64,000 nucleotides of DNA from Arthrobacter sp. StoSoilA2 (GCF_019977195.1 NZ_AP024643.1:4402001-4466000); one strand, 5' to 3'. Shown: positions 44,675-54,019, counted from the first letter of the stretch. Numbers and translations: made by a program. The notes: a model not told the origin generated them from the letters alone.

Positions 44675-45778
44675 ATGTCCAAACCCCATGTCAAGCAAGA
44701 AGCGGCGAAAGCCGTCATCCCGGGACAGCCGACCGAAGGTCCCCTGACCCACGAAGAGTTGCAGCTCTCCGGCCGCAACCATTCAATGCCGCTCGAAGCC
44801 CTCCAAGACGACATCACGCCGGCGGGCCTGCACTATCTGCTCATACACTTCGATATCCCGCACGTTTCCGCCGAGGCATGGCGCCTGCGGCTCGGTGGCG
44901 CGGTTGATCACAGCTTGGAACTGAGCCTCGACGACATCAAGGCGCGGCCCTCTGTGACCATGCCAGTCACCATGGAATGCGCCGGAAATGGACGCTCGCT
45001 CCTGCAACCACGTCCCCTCAGCCAGCCCTGGGTGCTGGGAGCAGTAGGCACTGCGGAGTGGACCGGAACCCCTCTGGCACCCCTGCTGGAGGAGGCAGGG
45101 TTGGCGGATGACGCCGTCGAGCTTGTCTTTACGGGCGCCGACAGCGGTATCCAAGGCGGAGTTGAGGAACCATACGCCCGCAGTCTTTCGATCGCCGAGG
45201 CGATGCACCCCGAAGTTATGCTGGTCTACGCCATGAACGGCAACCCGCTCCCTATCCAGCACGGTTTCCCGCTGCGGCTGCTGGTGCCGGGCTGGTATGG
45301 CATGGCAAGCGTGAAGTGGTTGACGTCCATTGAGGCAGTGACTTCACGTTTCATGGGATTCCAACAGGCCGTGGCCTATCACTACCTCCAGGGACCCGAT
45401 GGGCCAGGTTTGCCCGTGACGCACATTCGCGTCCGCTCCCTGATGGTGCCGCCCGGGATTCCTGACTTCTTCACCCGACGCCGGGTAGTGGACGCCGGCC
45501 CAGTCATGCTGCAGGGCAGGGCGTGGTCCGGGCACGGCGAGGTGGAACGCGTGGAGGTAGGAATCGACGGCGAGTGGATGCCGGCCCACCTCGAACCTGC
45601 TGTCGGTGACTTTGCTTGGCGTTCGTGGACCATGGTGTGGGTCGCGAGCCCGGGAGAGCACGAGTTGCGGTGCCGTGCGATGGACTCCTCGGGTGCGCTG
45701 CAGCCCAGCGATCAAGTGTGGAACTACCAGGGCATAGGGAACAACATGGCCCAGCGGGTTGAGGTGACAGTTCGGTAG
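44675..45778 (+). CDS. Sulfite oxidase-like molybdenum-cofactor oxidoreductase
   Basis: About 367 aa from MSKPHVKQEA. The molybdopterin domain has VTMECAGNGR, where the cysteine (about residue 102) should coordinate Mo, and HGFPLRLLVPGWYGMASVKWL. The C-terminal dimerisation domain (RVEVGIDGEWMPA, WTMVWVASPGEHELRCRAMD) is Ig-like. No Tat signal is seen, so it is probably cytoplasmic. The family includes sulfite oxidases and nitrate reductases; the substrate is not certain. An in-frame GTG at 44627 is an alternative start. Confidence 0.88.
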   Translation: MSKPHVKQEAAKAVIPGQPTEGPLTHEELQLSGRNHSMPLEALQDDITPAGLHYLLIHFDIPHVSAEAWRLRLGGAVDHSLELSLDDIKARPSVTMPVTMECAGNGRSLLQPRPLSQPWVLGAVGTAEWTGTPLAPLLEEAGLADDAVELVFTGADSGIQGGVEEPYARSLSIAEAMHPEVMLVYAMNGNPLPIQHGFPLRLLVPGWYGMASVKWLTSIEAVTSRFMGFQQAVAYHYLQGPDGPGLPVTHIRVRSLMVPPGIPDFFTRRRVVDAGPVMLQGRAWSGHGEVERVEVGIDGEWMPAHLEPAVGDFAWRSWTMVWVASPGEHELRCRAMDSSGALQPSDQVWNYQGIGNNMAQRVEVTVR

Positions 45779-45837
45779 GGCTTGTCCGTCCGGCTTCTCG
45801 AGATCGCTGTCAACGCCGGACTAGACTCGTTCAAATC

Positions 45838-46215
45838 ATGAGTATCCCGTCTTCATCTCCAGCGAATGTCCGGGTGGATGCCTGGTTGTGGGCGATCCGC
45901 GCTTACAAGACCCGATCCGCGGCTACCGCTGCCTGCCGCGCCGGCCACATCCGCATCAACGGAAACCCCGCGAAAGCCTCGCAAAGCGTGATTATCGGCG
46001 ACACCATCAGGGTCCGCGAATCCGGCTGGGAACGGATCCTCGAAGTAAGGCGACTGATCGCCAAACGCGTCGGAGCCGAGGCTGCGTCGCACTGCTTCAC
46101 CGACCACACTCCCCCACGGCCCGTCGCCCCCAAGCTCGGCCTTCCCCAGCGCGACCGCGGCGCCGGACGACCCACCAAGAAGGACCGGCGGGACATGGAG
46201 AAATTGCGGGGTTAG
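45838..46215 (+). CDS. S4-domain RNA-binding protein (Hsp15/HslR-like)
   Basis: 125 aa. The S4 domain covers residues 10-70 (VRVDAWLWAIRAYKTRSAA, CRAGHIRINGNPAKASQSV). A basic tail follows (GAGRPTKKDRRDMEKLRG). Relatives bind free 50S subunits that carry a nascent chain and help recycle them. The length and layout match HslR. Confidence 0.9.
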   Translation: MSIPSSSPANVRVDAWLWAIRAYKTRSAATAACRAGHIRINGNPAKASQSVIIGDTIRVRESGWERILEVRRLIAKRVGAEAASHCFTDHTPPRPVAPKLGLPQRDRGAGRPTKKDRRDMEKLRG

Positions 46216-46275
46216 TTTTCCACATACGGTCACCCGCTGACCCGCTGCTGGCTTGCGGCCGTTTAGCTTGGTTGA

Positions 46276-46689
46276 GTGATCCCTCTGCCCCCTGCTCCTA
46301 TCGACGTGAACATCCATACTGGGCCGGTCGAGTGGTGGCAAACTGTTGCAGGGCTGGCGCCGTTGGCTGCGCTGGCCGCAGCCGTCATTGCTGCTTGGAT
46401 AGCGTGGAAGTCGCTGCGGCAGAAAACGGCGTCCGATAACAGGGCAGAATGGTGGCAAGCGATACCAGATAAGAGGTCGACGATGACGGAGCCAATGAGA
46501 ACACCGGCACACCACGGCGAACGCAACGGGGCAACCGACAGGATCGACCGCGGCGCTGCCGCGCGTGACCGCGGCGTGCAAATCGCAGCCGCCCAGCTAC
46601 GCCTGGTCACAGACCGCCGGCTGGGAAAAGAAACTCCCGACTGGGTCAGGCAGCTCGCGGCCGAGAAGCCTCGGCGCGACGTCTCGTAG
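46276..46689 (+). CDS. Hypothetical single-pass membrane protein
   Basis: 137 aa from a GTG. One helix at about residues 20-45 (TVAGLAPLAALAAAVIAAWI) with an aromatic EWW just before it, then a charged cytoplasmic part (QLRLVTDRRLGKETPDWVRQ). Not recognised. Confidence 0.5.
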   Translation: MIPLPPAPIDVNIHTGPVEWWQTVAGLAPLAALAAAVIAAWIAWKSLRQKTASDNRAEWWQAIPDKRSTMTEPMRTPAHHGERNGATDRIDRGAAARDRGVQIAAAQLRLVTDRRLGKETPDWVRQLAAEKPRRDVS

Positions 46690-46815
46690 GCTGCGGGCAA
46701 CATCACCACAAATGACAATAGTTATCCACAAGCGGCCCCCTTCGACGTGAAACCCTGCCTCTGCCCCGCCTAGACTGGCCGACACATCGCCAAACAGCTG
46801 CTGGGGGAGCCTGTC

Positions 46816-47499
46816 ATGTCACGCCTTTTTGCCAATTCTTCACGTGCCCTTGTTCGAGGATCGGTCTTCGGACTCGGACTGACAGCCGCGTTGCTGCTCA
46901 CTGGCTGTCAGGGCGGCCAGCCCGGCGGTCCTCCTTCCGAAACAAGCTCGACGACGGCGTCACCCACCTCAGGGGTTTTGTCGCCGCGTCCTTCGGCTAC
47001 TGAATCTTCGGGGAGTGCTACTCCCGCCGCTGTCTACAAGCCAGCCGACGCGAAGGGCAAGGCAGAGAATGTGCCAGTTCCTGTGATGCCCGAGCTGGCG
47101 AAGGAGAACACGAAGGAGGGGCTGGAGGCGTTTATCAGGTATTGGTACGCGCAACTGAACTACAGCTATGAGTCTGGTGAGACAGGAACGCTTCGGTCCC
47201 TCAGTGCCGCGAACTGCTCTTGGTGCACCTCACTTCGCGAAAGTGTTGAGGCTGCATGGAAGGACGGTCGGTGGGTCGCTGGGGCGGGAATACTTACCGC
47301 TTCACTGGAAATGGATTTCGATCCTGCAAGATCCTCGCAAGTGGCCATTGTTCAAGTAATACAAGAAGCTGTTGAAATCAGAAACGGCGACGGCTCCCTG
47401 TATCAAGACCCCACGCCAGCGACGAATTCAGCCAGTCGGGCTGAATTCGAGTTCAAAGATGAATGTTGGATCATGGTCGATCTCGGCCTGATTCGTTGA
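46816..47499 (+). CDS. DUF6318-family lipoprotein
   Basis: 227 aa. Signal peptide with lipobox LLTGC (Cys about residue 32), a Ser/Thr/Pro-rich linker (about 34-80), then a globular domain containing AFIRYWYAQLNYSYESGETGTL and LSAANCSWCTSL, characteristic of DUF6318. It is anchored outside the membrane. The function is unknown. It is followed after 4 bp by a secreted PKD-like protein gene, probably in the same transcript. Confidence 0.8.
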   Translation: MSRLFANSSRALVRGSVFGLGLTAALLLTGCQGGQPGGPPSETSSTTASPTSGVLSPRPSATESSGSATPAAVYKPADAKGKAENVPVPVMPELAKENTKEGLEAFIRYWYAQLNYSYESGETGTLRSLSAANCSWCTSLRESVEAAWKDGRWVAGAGILTASLEMDFDPARSSQVAIVQVIQEAVEIRNGDGSLYQDPTPATNSASRAEFEFKDECWIMVDLGLIR

Positions 47500-47503
47500 G
47501 CCA

Positions 47504-48451
47504 ATGGTGATCAAACTTTGGCTCCCCGCATCAACTTTTGTCATTGCTGCGGGCGTTATCCTCCTACTGCAGGGCCCCGGGGCCACCGCCAAGGAGCCCA
47601 AGATCGACATCGGGTACGTAGACAATGGACTTAACCTGACAGCCACGCACTGGAGGAAGGACCCTGCCACCGGAAGCTTCGTGCCGAAGCTGGACGGCCC
47701 GTCCGCTGCGGAAGATCCTAACCAGTACATGCCGGATGTTCACTGCCGCTCGGGAGGGTCAGACACTCCGGACAGGGGGTGCCTAACGATGGAATGCCCC
47801 GCTAAAACGCCGGGTGGCGAAGAAGGAACACCCGTGATCTGGAAACAAGCTCCAAAGTCAATCGCGAACCCGCAGTGGACAGACTACCCGGCGATCAGCG
47901 GACCCACCTGCCTGTACGACACCCAACCCGAAAACGTTCTCGCGAACATCGCAGCCCGGATCCTGAACGACTTCCGCCAACTCCCCGTCAACCCGGGAAC
48001 CCTGCAAGCCCAACCCTTCCCCCACACCCTCAAAGGCGGACCAACAAACTTCTACACCACCGCCACCGAACAAGGCTTCAACGTCACCATCCTCGGCCAG
48101 ACCGTCCACCTGAGAGCAACCCCGGCAAGCTTCACCTACACCTTCGGCGACGGCACCAGCCTCGGCCCCACCCCCGCAGCCGGCTATTCGATCCCCGAAG
48201 CCGACTGGCTCCTCAACGACACCCGCACCAGCCACAGCTACACGGCAACAGGGAACTACCCCGCCACCATCACCACCAGCTTCACCGGCACCTACTCCGT
48301 GAACAACGGCCCACCACTGCCCATCAACGGAACCCTGGACCTGACCACCCCACCAAAAACCATCCAGGTCTGGAAAACAGAAAAAGCACTCGTCGCCGAC
48401 ACCTGCCAGGAAAACCCCACATCCTGGGGCTGCCCCAACGCCGAAAAATGA
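47504..48451 (+). CDS. Secreted PKD-domain-like protein
   Basis: 315 aa. A hydrophobic N-terminal signal (LWLPASTFVIAAGVILLLQG) is followed by a Cys-containing part (HCRSGGSDTPDRGCLTMECP). A PKD-like Ig domain near residues 205-265 has FTYTFGDGTSLGPTPAAG and TRTSHSYTATGNYPATITTS. The role is unknown, probably cell-surface or envelope related. It is paired with the DUF6318 lipoprotein gene. Confidence 0.7.
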   Translation: MVIKLWLPASTFVIAAGVILLLQGPGATAKEPKIDIGYVDNGLNLTATHWRKDPATGSFVPKLDGPSAAEDPNQYMPDVHCRSGGSDTPDRGCLTMECPAKTPGGEEGTPVIWKQAPKSIANPQWTDYPAISGPTCLYDTQPENVLANIAARILNDFRQLPVNPGTLQAQPFPHTLKGGPTNFYTTATEQGFNVTILGQTVHLRATPASFTYTFGDGTSLGPTPAAGYSIPEADWLLNDTRTSHSYTATGNYPATITTSFTGTYSVNNGPPLPINGTLDLTTPPKTIQVWKTEKALVADTCQENPTSWGCPNAEK

Positions 48452-48576
48452 CGGAGCCCGCAGCTTCCCGACCCTCATTGAGACTAAAAGGGAGCCAAAT
48501 CGCCCGAAAACAGCAGCCTTGGCCCGCAAAGAAGGTCAGGAAACCACAGCACCCAAAAGGAACACAGGCAAGGAGA

Positions 48577-49038
48577 TCAGGAGAACCACGTGTCCGGCGG
48601 ACCCATGAAGAGCAGGAAGCTGAACACGCCCGCGACGCCCACCAGAACAATCGCAACGGCCTGGATCGGGTATCTGAGAACCCAAGCTTGCAGCTTCTCC
48701 AGCCCGCCTTGAGGTTCCTCTCCTCCGGCAGCCAAGCGCCAATCGCCGGCAAGGAGGCCTCGACGGTCAAGCGAGTTTTCCACGGGAACCGTGGCATACG
48801 GGATCACGGCAGAGACGATTGCGAGCAGTCCTGTGCGGGCAGTCCATTTCTGGTTGATCCATGTGAAGGCTGCTGTCGCTCCATAGCAAAGGAAGACAAA
48901 GCCATGGATGCCTCCCGCTACGCTGACGCCCACTTCCGTGGTGTGCGTGACGTACTTGAGGAACAGCCCAATCAGCAACAGCGTCCACGTCACAGCTTCG
49001 GCAAAAGCAACGGTACGAAACAGGGTGCGGGGCAGCAT
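48577..49038 (-). CDS. DUF3817 integral membrane protein
   Basis: About 153 aa from MLPRTLFRTVAFAEAV, with GAGGA upstream. Three to four helices, with the DUF3817 motifs AEAVTWTLLLIGLFLKYV and GGIHGFVFLCYG in the first part. Widespread in Actinobacteria; function unknown, sometimes linked to YdzA/membrane homeostasis. Confidence 0.85.
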   Translation of the reverse strand: MLPRTLFRTVAFAEAVTWTLLLIGLFLKYVTHTTEVGVSVAGGIHGFVFLCYGATAAFTWINQKWTARTGLLAIVSAVIPYATVPVENSLDRRGLLAGDWRLAAGGEEPQGGLEKLQAWVLRYPIQAVAIVLVGVAGVFSFLLFMGPPDTWFS

Positions 49039-49098
49039 GGAAGTCCTCAGCTGGGAAACGGGAGTCACGTCCAATTTACCGTGACAGGACAAACACGT

Positions 49099-49716
49099 TC
49101 ACCCCGGCAGAGGAAGCGAGTCCCGGTTCCGGATCTGCGAGTCCCCGAATTCGACAGGCACGGGGGCAATTTCCATCGGCGGCTCATGGCGGGTCCGGGC
49201 CTTGCCAACGGCGATATGGGGCAACCAGCGGGGTGACCTGTAACCAAGGGCAGGTGAGCTCAGGATGAAGTCGTCGATGTTGTCCAGGCCCAGGTCGTCC
49301 AGAAGCACATGGAGCCCCTGGACCAGAAGGGCCTGATAGTCGTGCACCTCTTGGGGAACGTCCACTTCCAGGCCCATGAGGCGGCCACCGCCCAAGGGGA
49401 TCAGTTTGTCCGACTTTCCCAGAAATCCTTGCAGTACGGGCAACCCTGTCAGCCAACCCGCAATCTCCGGAAGTACCTTCTCTGACCGCGACATTCCTTT
49501 GGTCCAGGCTTCGATGTCCTGGACCAAATCATCGAGGATACCCACGTGCAGCAACGTCATGTGCAGCCCTTGCGGCTTCCGAAGGAAGTCGACGTAATGG
49601 CTTAGTCCCTCGTAATCGGTTTGCCCGGCGCCTATGCGGAGGACAGGCACCTCGACAGTGATCCGGGATTCATGCGGTTTGCCTCCAGCGGGGTTACTGG
49701 CCGTCATGCATGACAT
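49099..49716 (-). CDS. 2H phosphoesterase-like protein (2'-5' RNA ligase-like)
   Basis: About 205 aa; ATG at 49716, or 49707 (MTASNPAGG). Two motifs fit the 2H superfamily: GLHMTLLHVG (HxT) and LPHIAVGKA (HxA instead of the usual HxT/S). They are about 100 residues apart, as in the fold. Family members act on cyclic phosphodiesters or 2'-5' RNA linkages. The altered second motif lowers certainty about activity. Confidence 0.6.
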   Translation of the reverse strand: MSCMTASNPAGGKPHESRITVEVPVLRIGAGQTDYEGLSHYVDFLRKPQGLHMTLLHVGILDDLVQDIEAWTKGMSRSEKVLPEIAGWLTGLPVLQGFLGKSDKLIPLGGGRLMGLEVDVPQEVHDYQALLVQGLHVLLDDLGLDNIDDFILSSPALGYRSPRWLPHIAVGKARTRHEPPMEIAPVPVEFGDSQIRNRDSLPLPG

Positions 49717-49785
49717 TATGCGCCGCCCGCCGCTCCCATGGCAGGCCCCGAACAGAAGCCCAGTGCCGCCGTCGTGCTTGACGCC

Positions 49786-50292
49786 CTACTTCCTGGAGCG
49801 GGCTTGAACCAGATTCGCAAACGGCAGGCGGCCATAGGTCGCAACGAAATCAGCGTGGTAGGCAGCCTCGGCTGCGTTCACTTCCGAAGGAGGTAGTTCT
49901 TTCCACGCGATGATCAGGTCCAAGGCGTCCCTAAGCTGCCAGATGAGGCGGGCGTCCCAGACGACAGTGGGTCGCCCTCGGCCGTAATCCATGAACTCCT
50001 GGATCTGCTTCCGAAGCCCCCGGTTTCCCTGGCTTCCGGCGCTGGCTTTGCCCAGGTACAACAGGGAAGCATCGGGAACCCACTCCGCTTCCAAAGCGTC
50101 ACGCTTGAGGGATGGGTCTTTCTTCTTGAAGGTTCCGGCGGTGCCCTTGTTGAGGAAAACGGGCTCGAAGCCGGCAGGGCAAAGCAGGGCAAAGACCCCG
50201 GGGCCCTGGGGGATGCGCATGACGTCGAGGTCGTCCAAGGCTCGGAAGCCCGTGAAACCTTCGGCGGTGAGGGACTTTTTGGTGAAGAGCAT
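49786..50292 (-). CDS. GIY-YIG-like protein
   Basis: About 168 aa from ATG at 50292. PGVFALLCP near residue 30 and SLLYLGKASAGSQGNRGLRKQ near 75-95 match the GIY...YIG layout of GIY-YIG nucleases; EVNAAEAAYHADFVATYG near the end may supply the family's Glu. The closest recognised group is uncharacterised, so nuclease activity is inference. Confidence 0.55.
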   Translation of the reverse strand: MLFTKKSLTAEGFTGFRALDDLDVMRIPQGPGVFALLCPAGFEPVFLNKGTAGTFKKKDPSLKRDALEAEWVPDASLLYLGKASAGSQGNRGLRKQIQEFMDYGRGRPTVVWDARLIWQLRDALDLIIAWKELPPSEVNAAEAAYHADFVATYGRLPFANLVQARSRK

Positions 50293-50339
50293 GGTCCATT
50301 GTGTCAACCGCGCGTCTGCGGTGCCGGGCTTGCGACCTT

Positions 50340-50448
50340 GAGTCCGGCAAGGCCACGGTGGAGACGTCGAAATTCATGGACGTCTTCCAAGCCTTGGGAT
50401 TCGAAATTGCCATACGCAACAGCGAGACTGGCCTGGTCCGATGGTAAA
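50340..50448 (+). pseudogene. Remnant of an XRE/HipB-like helix-turn-helix gene
   Basis: Reads ESGKATVETSKFMDVFQ then ALGFEIAIRNSE and a stop. This is the C-terminal part of a HipB-type HTH domain. The N-terminal part of the domain is missing: upstream residues in this frame do not resemble the family. A further open frame to 50601 ends VVKLFGILRSIEGHARVS and is not recognised. Confidence 0.55.
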
Positions 50449-50660
50449 TGCCCGAGCACTCGCCGCGTTTATGGGTGGGACCCAATGCGGCCTACAACGA
50501 GTTGGCACCGTGCGGTCGTGAACGTGTTGTTCGGCGACGAAGGTGTGGTGAAGCTGTTCGGCATCCTCCGGTCTATCGAGGGTCATGCGCGCGTGAGCTA
50601 GGTCCCCGCCGCAATCAGCGGAGCGCCCCGGCCCCAAAGCGTGAAGCGAATCTTTCAGCG

Positions 50661-50697
50661 TTGACACAGCCTTGTGACCCGTGCCATATTCGATAAC
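50661..50697 (+). promoter_or_regulatory. Candidate promoter of the asparagine operon (leaderless start)
   Basis: TTGACA (50661-50666), an 18-base spacer and CATATT (50685-50690) end eight bases before the GTG at 50698. No Shine-Dalgarno sequence precedes that GTG, so a leaderless transcript fits. Confidence 0.5.
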
Positions 50698-51426
50698 GTG
50701 AACCTGTCAGACAGCCGGACAGCCGGACAGCCAGCCCCTCAGGGCTCTTCCGCTGGGCATACGCCGATCTCGCGCATTTCCGCGGCTGAGGCTGTCTTCG
50801 CGGCACTCAGAAGGGCTATCGAGGGCGGCCAGTTCGATATCGGCACCAAGCTGAGCTCTGAAGCAACGCTGGCAGCCCAGTATGGCGTGAGCCGCTCGGT
50901 CATTCGCGAAGCCCTGCGGTCCTGCAACACGCTGGGCTTGACTGTGACCAAGACCGGCAAGGGCACGTTCATTGTGGCCAACAAGGTCGCCAATGACCTT
51001 ACCTTGGGCCAGTACAGTGCGCGTGATCTGAACGAGGCACGTCCGCACATTGAGATTCCCGCAGCCGGACTGGCAGCGCAGCGTCGCACCGAGGAAGAAC
51101 TTGAGCACCTGAAGGACATCGTCCAGGAAATGCTCAACGAAAACGATCCCGAAGCGTGGGTAAACCTGGACGCCAGCTTCCATTCCGCCGTCGCCCGGGC
51201 CAGTGGCAACCGGGTGTTCGCCAGCGTCGTCTCCGATATCCGCGACGCCTTGGCCCACCAATCCGAAACCCTCAACCTCGTCGCTGACCGGCAACACCGC
51301 TCGGACGAGGAACATGTTGCCGTGCTGAACGCAATCGAAGCAGGCGACGCCGAAGCAGCGAGCAAAGCGATGGCCGATCACCTTCAGGCCGTCAGCGTCG
51401 CACTGGACACGATCCTCAGCAAATGA
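50698..51426 (+). CDS. FadR-type GntR regulator of the asparagine operon
   Basis: About 242 aa from GTG at 50698; an earlier in-frame GTG at 50674 lies inside the likely promoter. The winged-helix N-terminus has LSSEATLAAQYGVSRSVIREALR. The FCD ligand domain has ARPHIEIPAAGLAAQR, LDASFHSAVARASGN and DEEHVAVLNAIEAGDAEAA with metal-binding-type His residues. The gene overlaps the asparaginase start by 4 nt, so it probably autoregulates the operon; aspartate or asparagine as ligand is inference. Confidence 0.88.
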   Translation: MNLSDSRTAGQPAPQGSSAGHTPISRISAAEAVFAALRRAIEGGQFDIGTKLSSEATLAAQYGVSRSVIREALRSCNTLGLTVTKTGKGTFIVANKVANDLTLGQYSARDLNEARPHIEIPAAGLAAQRRTEEELEHLKDIVQEMLNENDPEAWVNLDASFHSAVARASGNRVFASVVSDIRDALAHQSETLNLVADRQHRSDEEHVAVLNAIEAGDAEAASKAMADHLQAVSVALDTILSK

Positions 51427-52448
51427 ACCACCCAAAGGACACCATGCCTCAAGCGACCGCAGCAGCAGCGGCCCAAACAGCACAGAGAACACCCAACCAC
51501 GTCCCGCTCGTCGAACAGACCCGCGACGGCTTGGTGGAGAGCATCCACTATGGATCGCTGATCGCCCTGAACGCCGATGGCAGCAGTGCCATCGAAGCCG
51601 GCGAGCCGGACGCGCCGATGTATCCGCGTTCTTCCCTTAAGCCGCTGCAGGCCGTTGCCCTCCTCCGCGCGGGCTTGGACATCCCCCAGAACCTCCTCGC
51701 CCTGACGGCGGCCAGCCACTCGGGCAGCAAAGCGCATCGCGACGGCGCCGCCGAGATCCTGGCGCTTCACGGCCTGACCGAAGCGGCACTGGGCAACAGC
51801 ACCGACCTGCCATACGGCGTCGTTGAGCGCGAAGAATGGCTCCGCGCTGGCAACGGCCCAACCCAACTTGCCCAGAACTGCTCCGGCAAGCACGCGTCCA
51901 TGACCGCAGTGTGCGTTATTAACGGTTGGCCCGTGGAGGGATACCTGAACCCGGAGCACCCGCTTCAGGTCCTGGTTCGTGACACCATCACCGAACTGAC
52001 CGGCGAGGATGCAGCCGCGGTGAGCACGGATGGCTGCGGTACGCCGCTTTTTGCCCACACGCTTCACGGCATGGCCGGCGCCTATGGCCGCCTCGCCGCC
52101 GCTGACCAAAGCACCGTCGAAGGCAAGGTTGCCCACGCCATGCGCCGCTTCCCGGAGATGGTGGCCGGGGAAGGCCGCGACGTCACTGCTCTGATGCGCG
52201 CAGTCCCGGGGTTGCTGGCCAAGGACGGTTTTGAAGGCCTCCAGTTGGTGGGCTTGCCGGACGGCCGCGGCGTGGCCGTGAAGATTTCCGACGGCGGTGA
52301 CCGCGCGCGCATGCCCGTCACCGTTGAGGTTCTCCGCCAGTTGGGCGTCGACGGCGGCAGCCTGGACACGCTTCAAAGCCCACCGGTGTTGGGCGGCGGC
52401 CTTCCGGTCGGCGAGCTCCGCGCAGCGCAATTTTTCAGCAAGAACTAA
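51423..52448 (+). CDS. ansA: L-asparaginase II family (thermolabile, Rhizobium AnsA type)
   Basis: 341 aa. It matches the Asparaginase_II family (PF06089), unrelated to classical asparaginases: LVESIHYGSLIALNADGSS, MYPRSSLKPLQAVALLRAGL, ASHSGSKAHRDG, NCSGKHASMTAVCVINGWP and VSTDGCGTPLFAHTLHGMA. It hydrolyses asparagine to aspartate and ammonia in the cytoplasm. Next to aspA and a permease gene. Confidence 0.9.
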   Translation: MNHPKDTMPQATAAAAAQTAQRTPNHVPLVEQTRDGLVESIHYGSLIALNADGSSAIEAGEPDAPMYPRSSLKPLQAVALLRAGLDIPQNLLALTAASHSGSKAHRDGAAEILALHGLTEAALGNSTDLPYGVVEREEWLRAGNGPTQLAQNCSGKHASMTAVCVINGWPVEGYLNPEHPLQVLVRDTITELTGEDAAAVSTDGCGTPLFAHTLHGMAGAYGRLAAADQSTVEGKVAHAMRRFPEMVAGEGRDVTALMRAVPGLLAKDGFEGLQLVGLPDGRGVAVKISDGGDRARMPVTVEVLRQLGVDGGSLDTLQSPPVLGGGLPVGELRAAQFFSKN

Positions 52449-52461
52449 ACCAAGGACAGCT

Positions 52462-53877
52462 ATGACCACCGTCGATCAGGCGATCCCCATCCGTTCCGAA
52501 CACGACCTCCTGGGGGACCGCGATATTCCCGGGAACGCCTACTGGGGCGTCCACACCCTGCGGGCCATCGAGAATTTCCCCATCACAGGACAGCCTCTGT
52601 CCACCAACCGCCACTTGGTCCGCGGCCTCGCCGCGGTAAAGCAAGCGGCGGCCCGCACGAATCATGAGCTCGGCCTCCTGGATGCCGAACGCGCCGGAGC
52701 CATTGACCAGGCATGCCAGGACGTCATGGATGGCATGCTCCAGGAGCAGTTCATGGTGGACGTGATCCAGGGCGGCGCGGGCACCAGCTCCAACATGAAC
52801 GCAAACGAGGTCATCGCCAACCGTGCACTGGAAATCCTTGGTCACCCCAAGGGCGATTACTCAAAGCTGCACCCCAATGACCACGTCAACCTGAGCCAGT
52901 CCACCAACGACGTCTACCCGACGGCGGTGAACCTCGCCACGATCTTCTCAGTGAAGGAACTCCTCCTCGCCCTGGAAGAACTCGAGTTGGCCTTTGCCGA
53001 GAAGGGCCGTGAATTCCGCACGGTTGTGAAGATGGGCCGCACCCAGCTTCAGGACGCCGTTCCCATGACCTTGGGCCAGGAATTCGGTGGGTACGCCGTG
53101 ACCATTGGCGAGGACCGTGCCCGCTTGGACGAGTCCCACATGCTGATCCACGAGATCAACCTTGGGGCGACCGCTATTGGCACAGGCCTGAACGCGCCAG
53201 TCGGTTACGCAGATGCCGCCTGCCGTCACCTGGCCGAAATCACTGGCCTTCCGCTCCTGACGTCGGCGGACCTCATTGAGGCCACCCAGGATGTTGGCGC
53301 TTTCGTTCATCTGTCCGGCGTCCTCAAGCGTGTGGCAGTGAAGCTCTCCAAGATTTGCAACGACCTCCGCCTGCTGTCCTCTGGACCGCGTGCGGGTTTG
53401 GGCGAGATCAACCTGCCGGCTGTTCAGTCCGGCTCATCGATCATGCCCGGCAAGATCAATCCGGTGATCCCGGAAGTGGTCAGCCAGGTGGCGTACGAAG
53501 TCATCGGCAACGATGTCACAGTCACCATGGCCGCGGAGGCGGGCCAGCTTCAGCTGAACGCCTTCGAACCGATCATTGTGCACAGCCTGCACAAGAGCAT
53601 CTCCCACCTGGAAGCAGCGTGCCGCACCCTTACGGCACGCTGCGTCCGGGGCATCACAGCAAACACCGAACGGCTACGGCTTACCGTGGAGCAGTCGATC
53701 GGTCTCGTCACGGCATTGAACCCCCACATCGGTTATGCCTCCGCCACGGCCATCGCCCAAGAAGCGCTGGCTACCGGCAAGGGTGTTGCAGAACTCGTCC
53801 TGGAGCACGGTCTGCTGACCGCTGCCCAGCTTGAGGAACTGCTCAGCCCGGAACGTCTGGCAAACCTGAGCAAGTAA
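52462..53877 (+). CDS. aspA: Aspartate ammonia-lyase
   Basis: 471 aa from MTTVDQAIPIRSEHD, with AAGGA upstream. Signature GSSIMPGKINPVIPE (about residues 323-337), plus SSNMNANEVIANRA and STNDVYPTAVNL, are diagnostic of the fumarase/aspartase superfamily. It converts L-aspartate to fumarate and ammonia. Together with asparaginase it turns imported asparagine into a TCA intermediate. Confidence 0.94.
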   Translation: MTTVDQAIPIRSEHDLLGDRDIPGNAYWGVHTLRAIENFPITGQPLSTNRHLVRGLAAVKQAAARTNHELGLLDAERAGAIDQACQDVMDGMLQEQFMVDVIQGGAGTSSNMNANEVIANRALEILGHPKGDYSKLHPNDHVNLSQSTNDVYPTAVNLATIFSVKELLLALEELELAFAEKGREFRTVVKMGRTQLQDAVPMTLGQEFGGYAVTIGEDRARLDESHMLIHEINLGATAIGTGLNAPVGYADAACRHLAEITGLPLLTSADLIEATQDVGAFVHLSGVLKRVAVKLSKICNDLRLLSSGPRAGLGEINLPAVQSGSSIMPGKINPVIPEVVSQVAYEVIGNDVTVTMAAEAGQLQLNAFEPIIVHSLHKSISHLEAACRTLTARCVRGITANTERLRLTVEQSIGLVTALNPHIGYASATAIAQEALATGKGVAELVLEHGLLTAAQLEELLSPERLANLSK

Positions 53878-54019
53878 GCCGAATCCGGCCAGTAAGCCCA
53901 GCGGCTCAAGAGAGCCGTCCCGCCCGATAAGGCACACCCCCACGAGGCCCTGTCCTGCGCTCCGGCCCCCGATCGGACGCGTCCAGGACACCCCCAACAG
54001 GACACCCCTAAGGATTCCA

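Noticed and set aside
46722..46730. Perfect DnaA box TTATCCACA as part of an origin
   Set aside because: A single copy, with no dnaA/dnaN genes or cluster of boxes; chance or a minor titration site is more likely.
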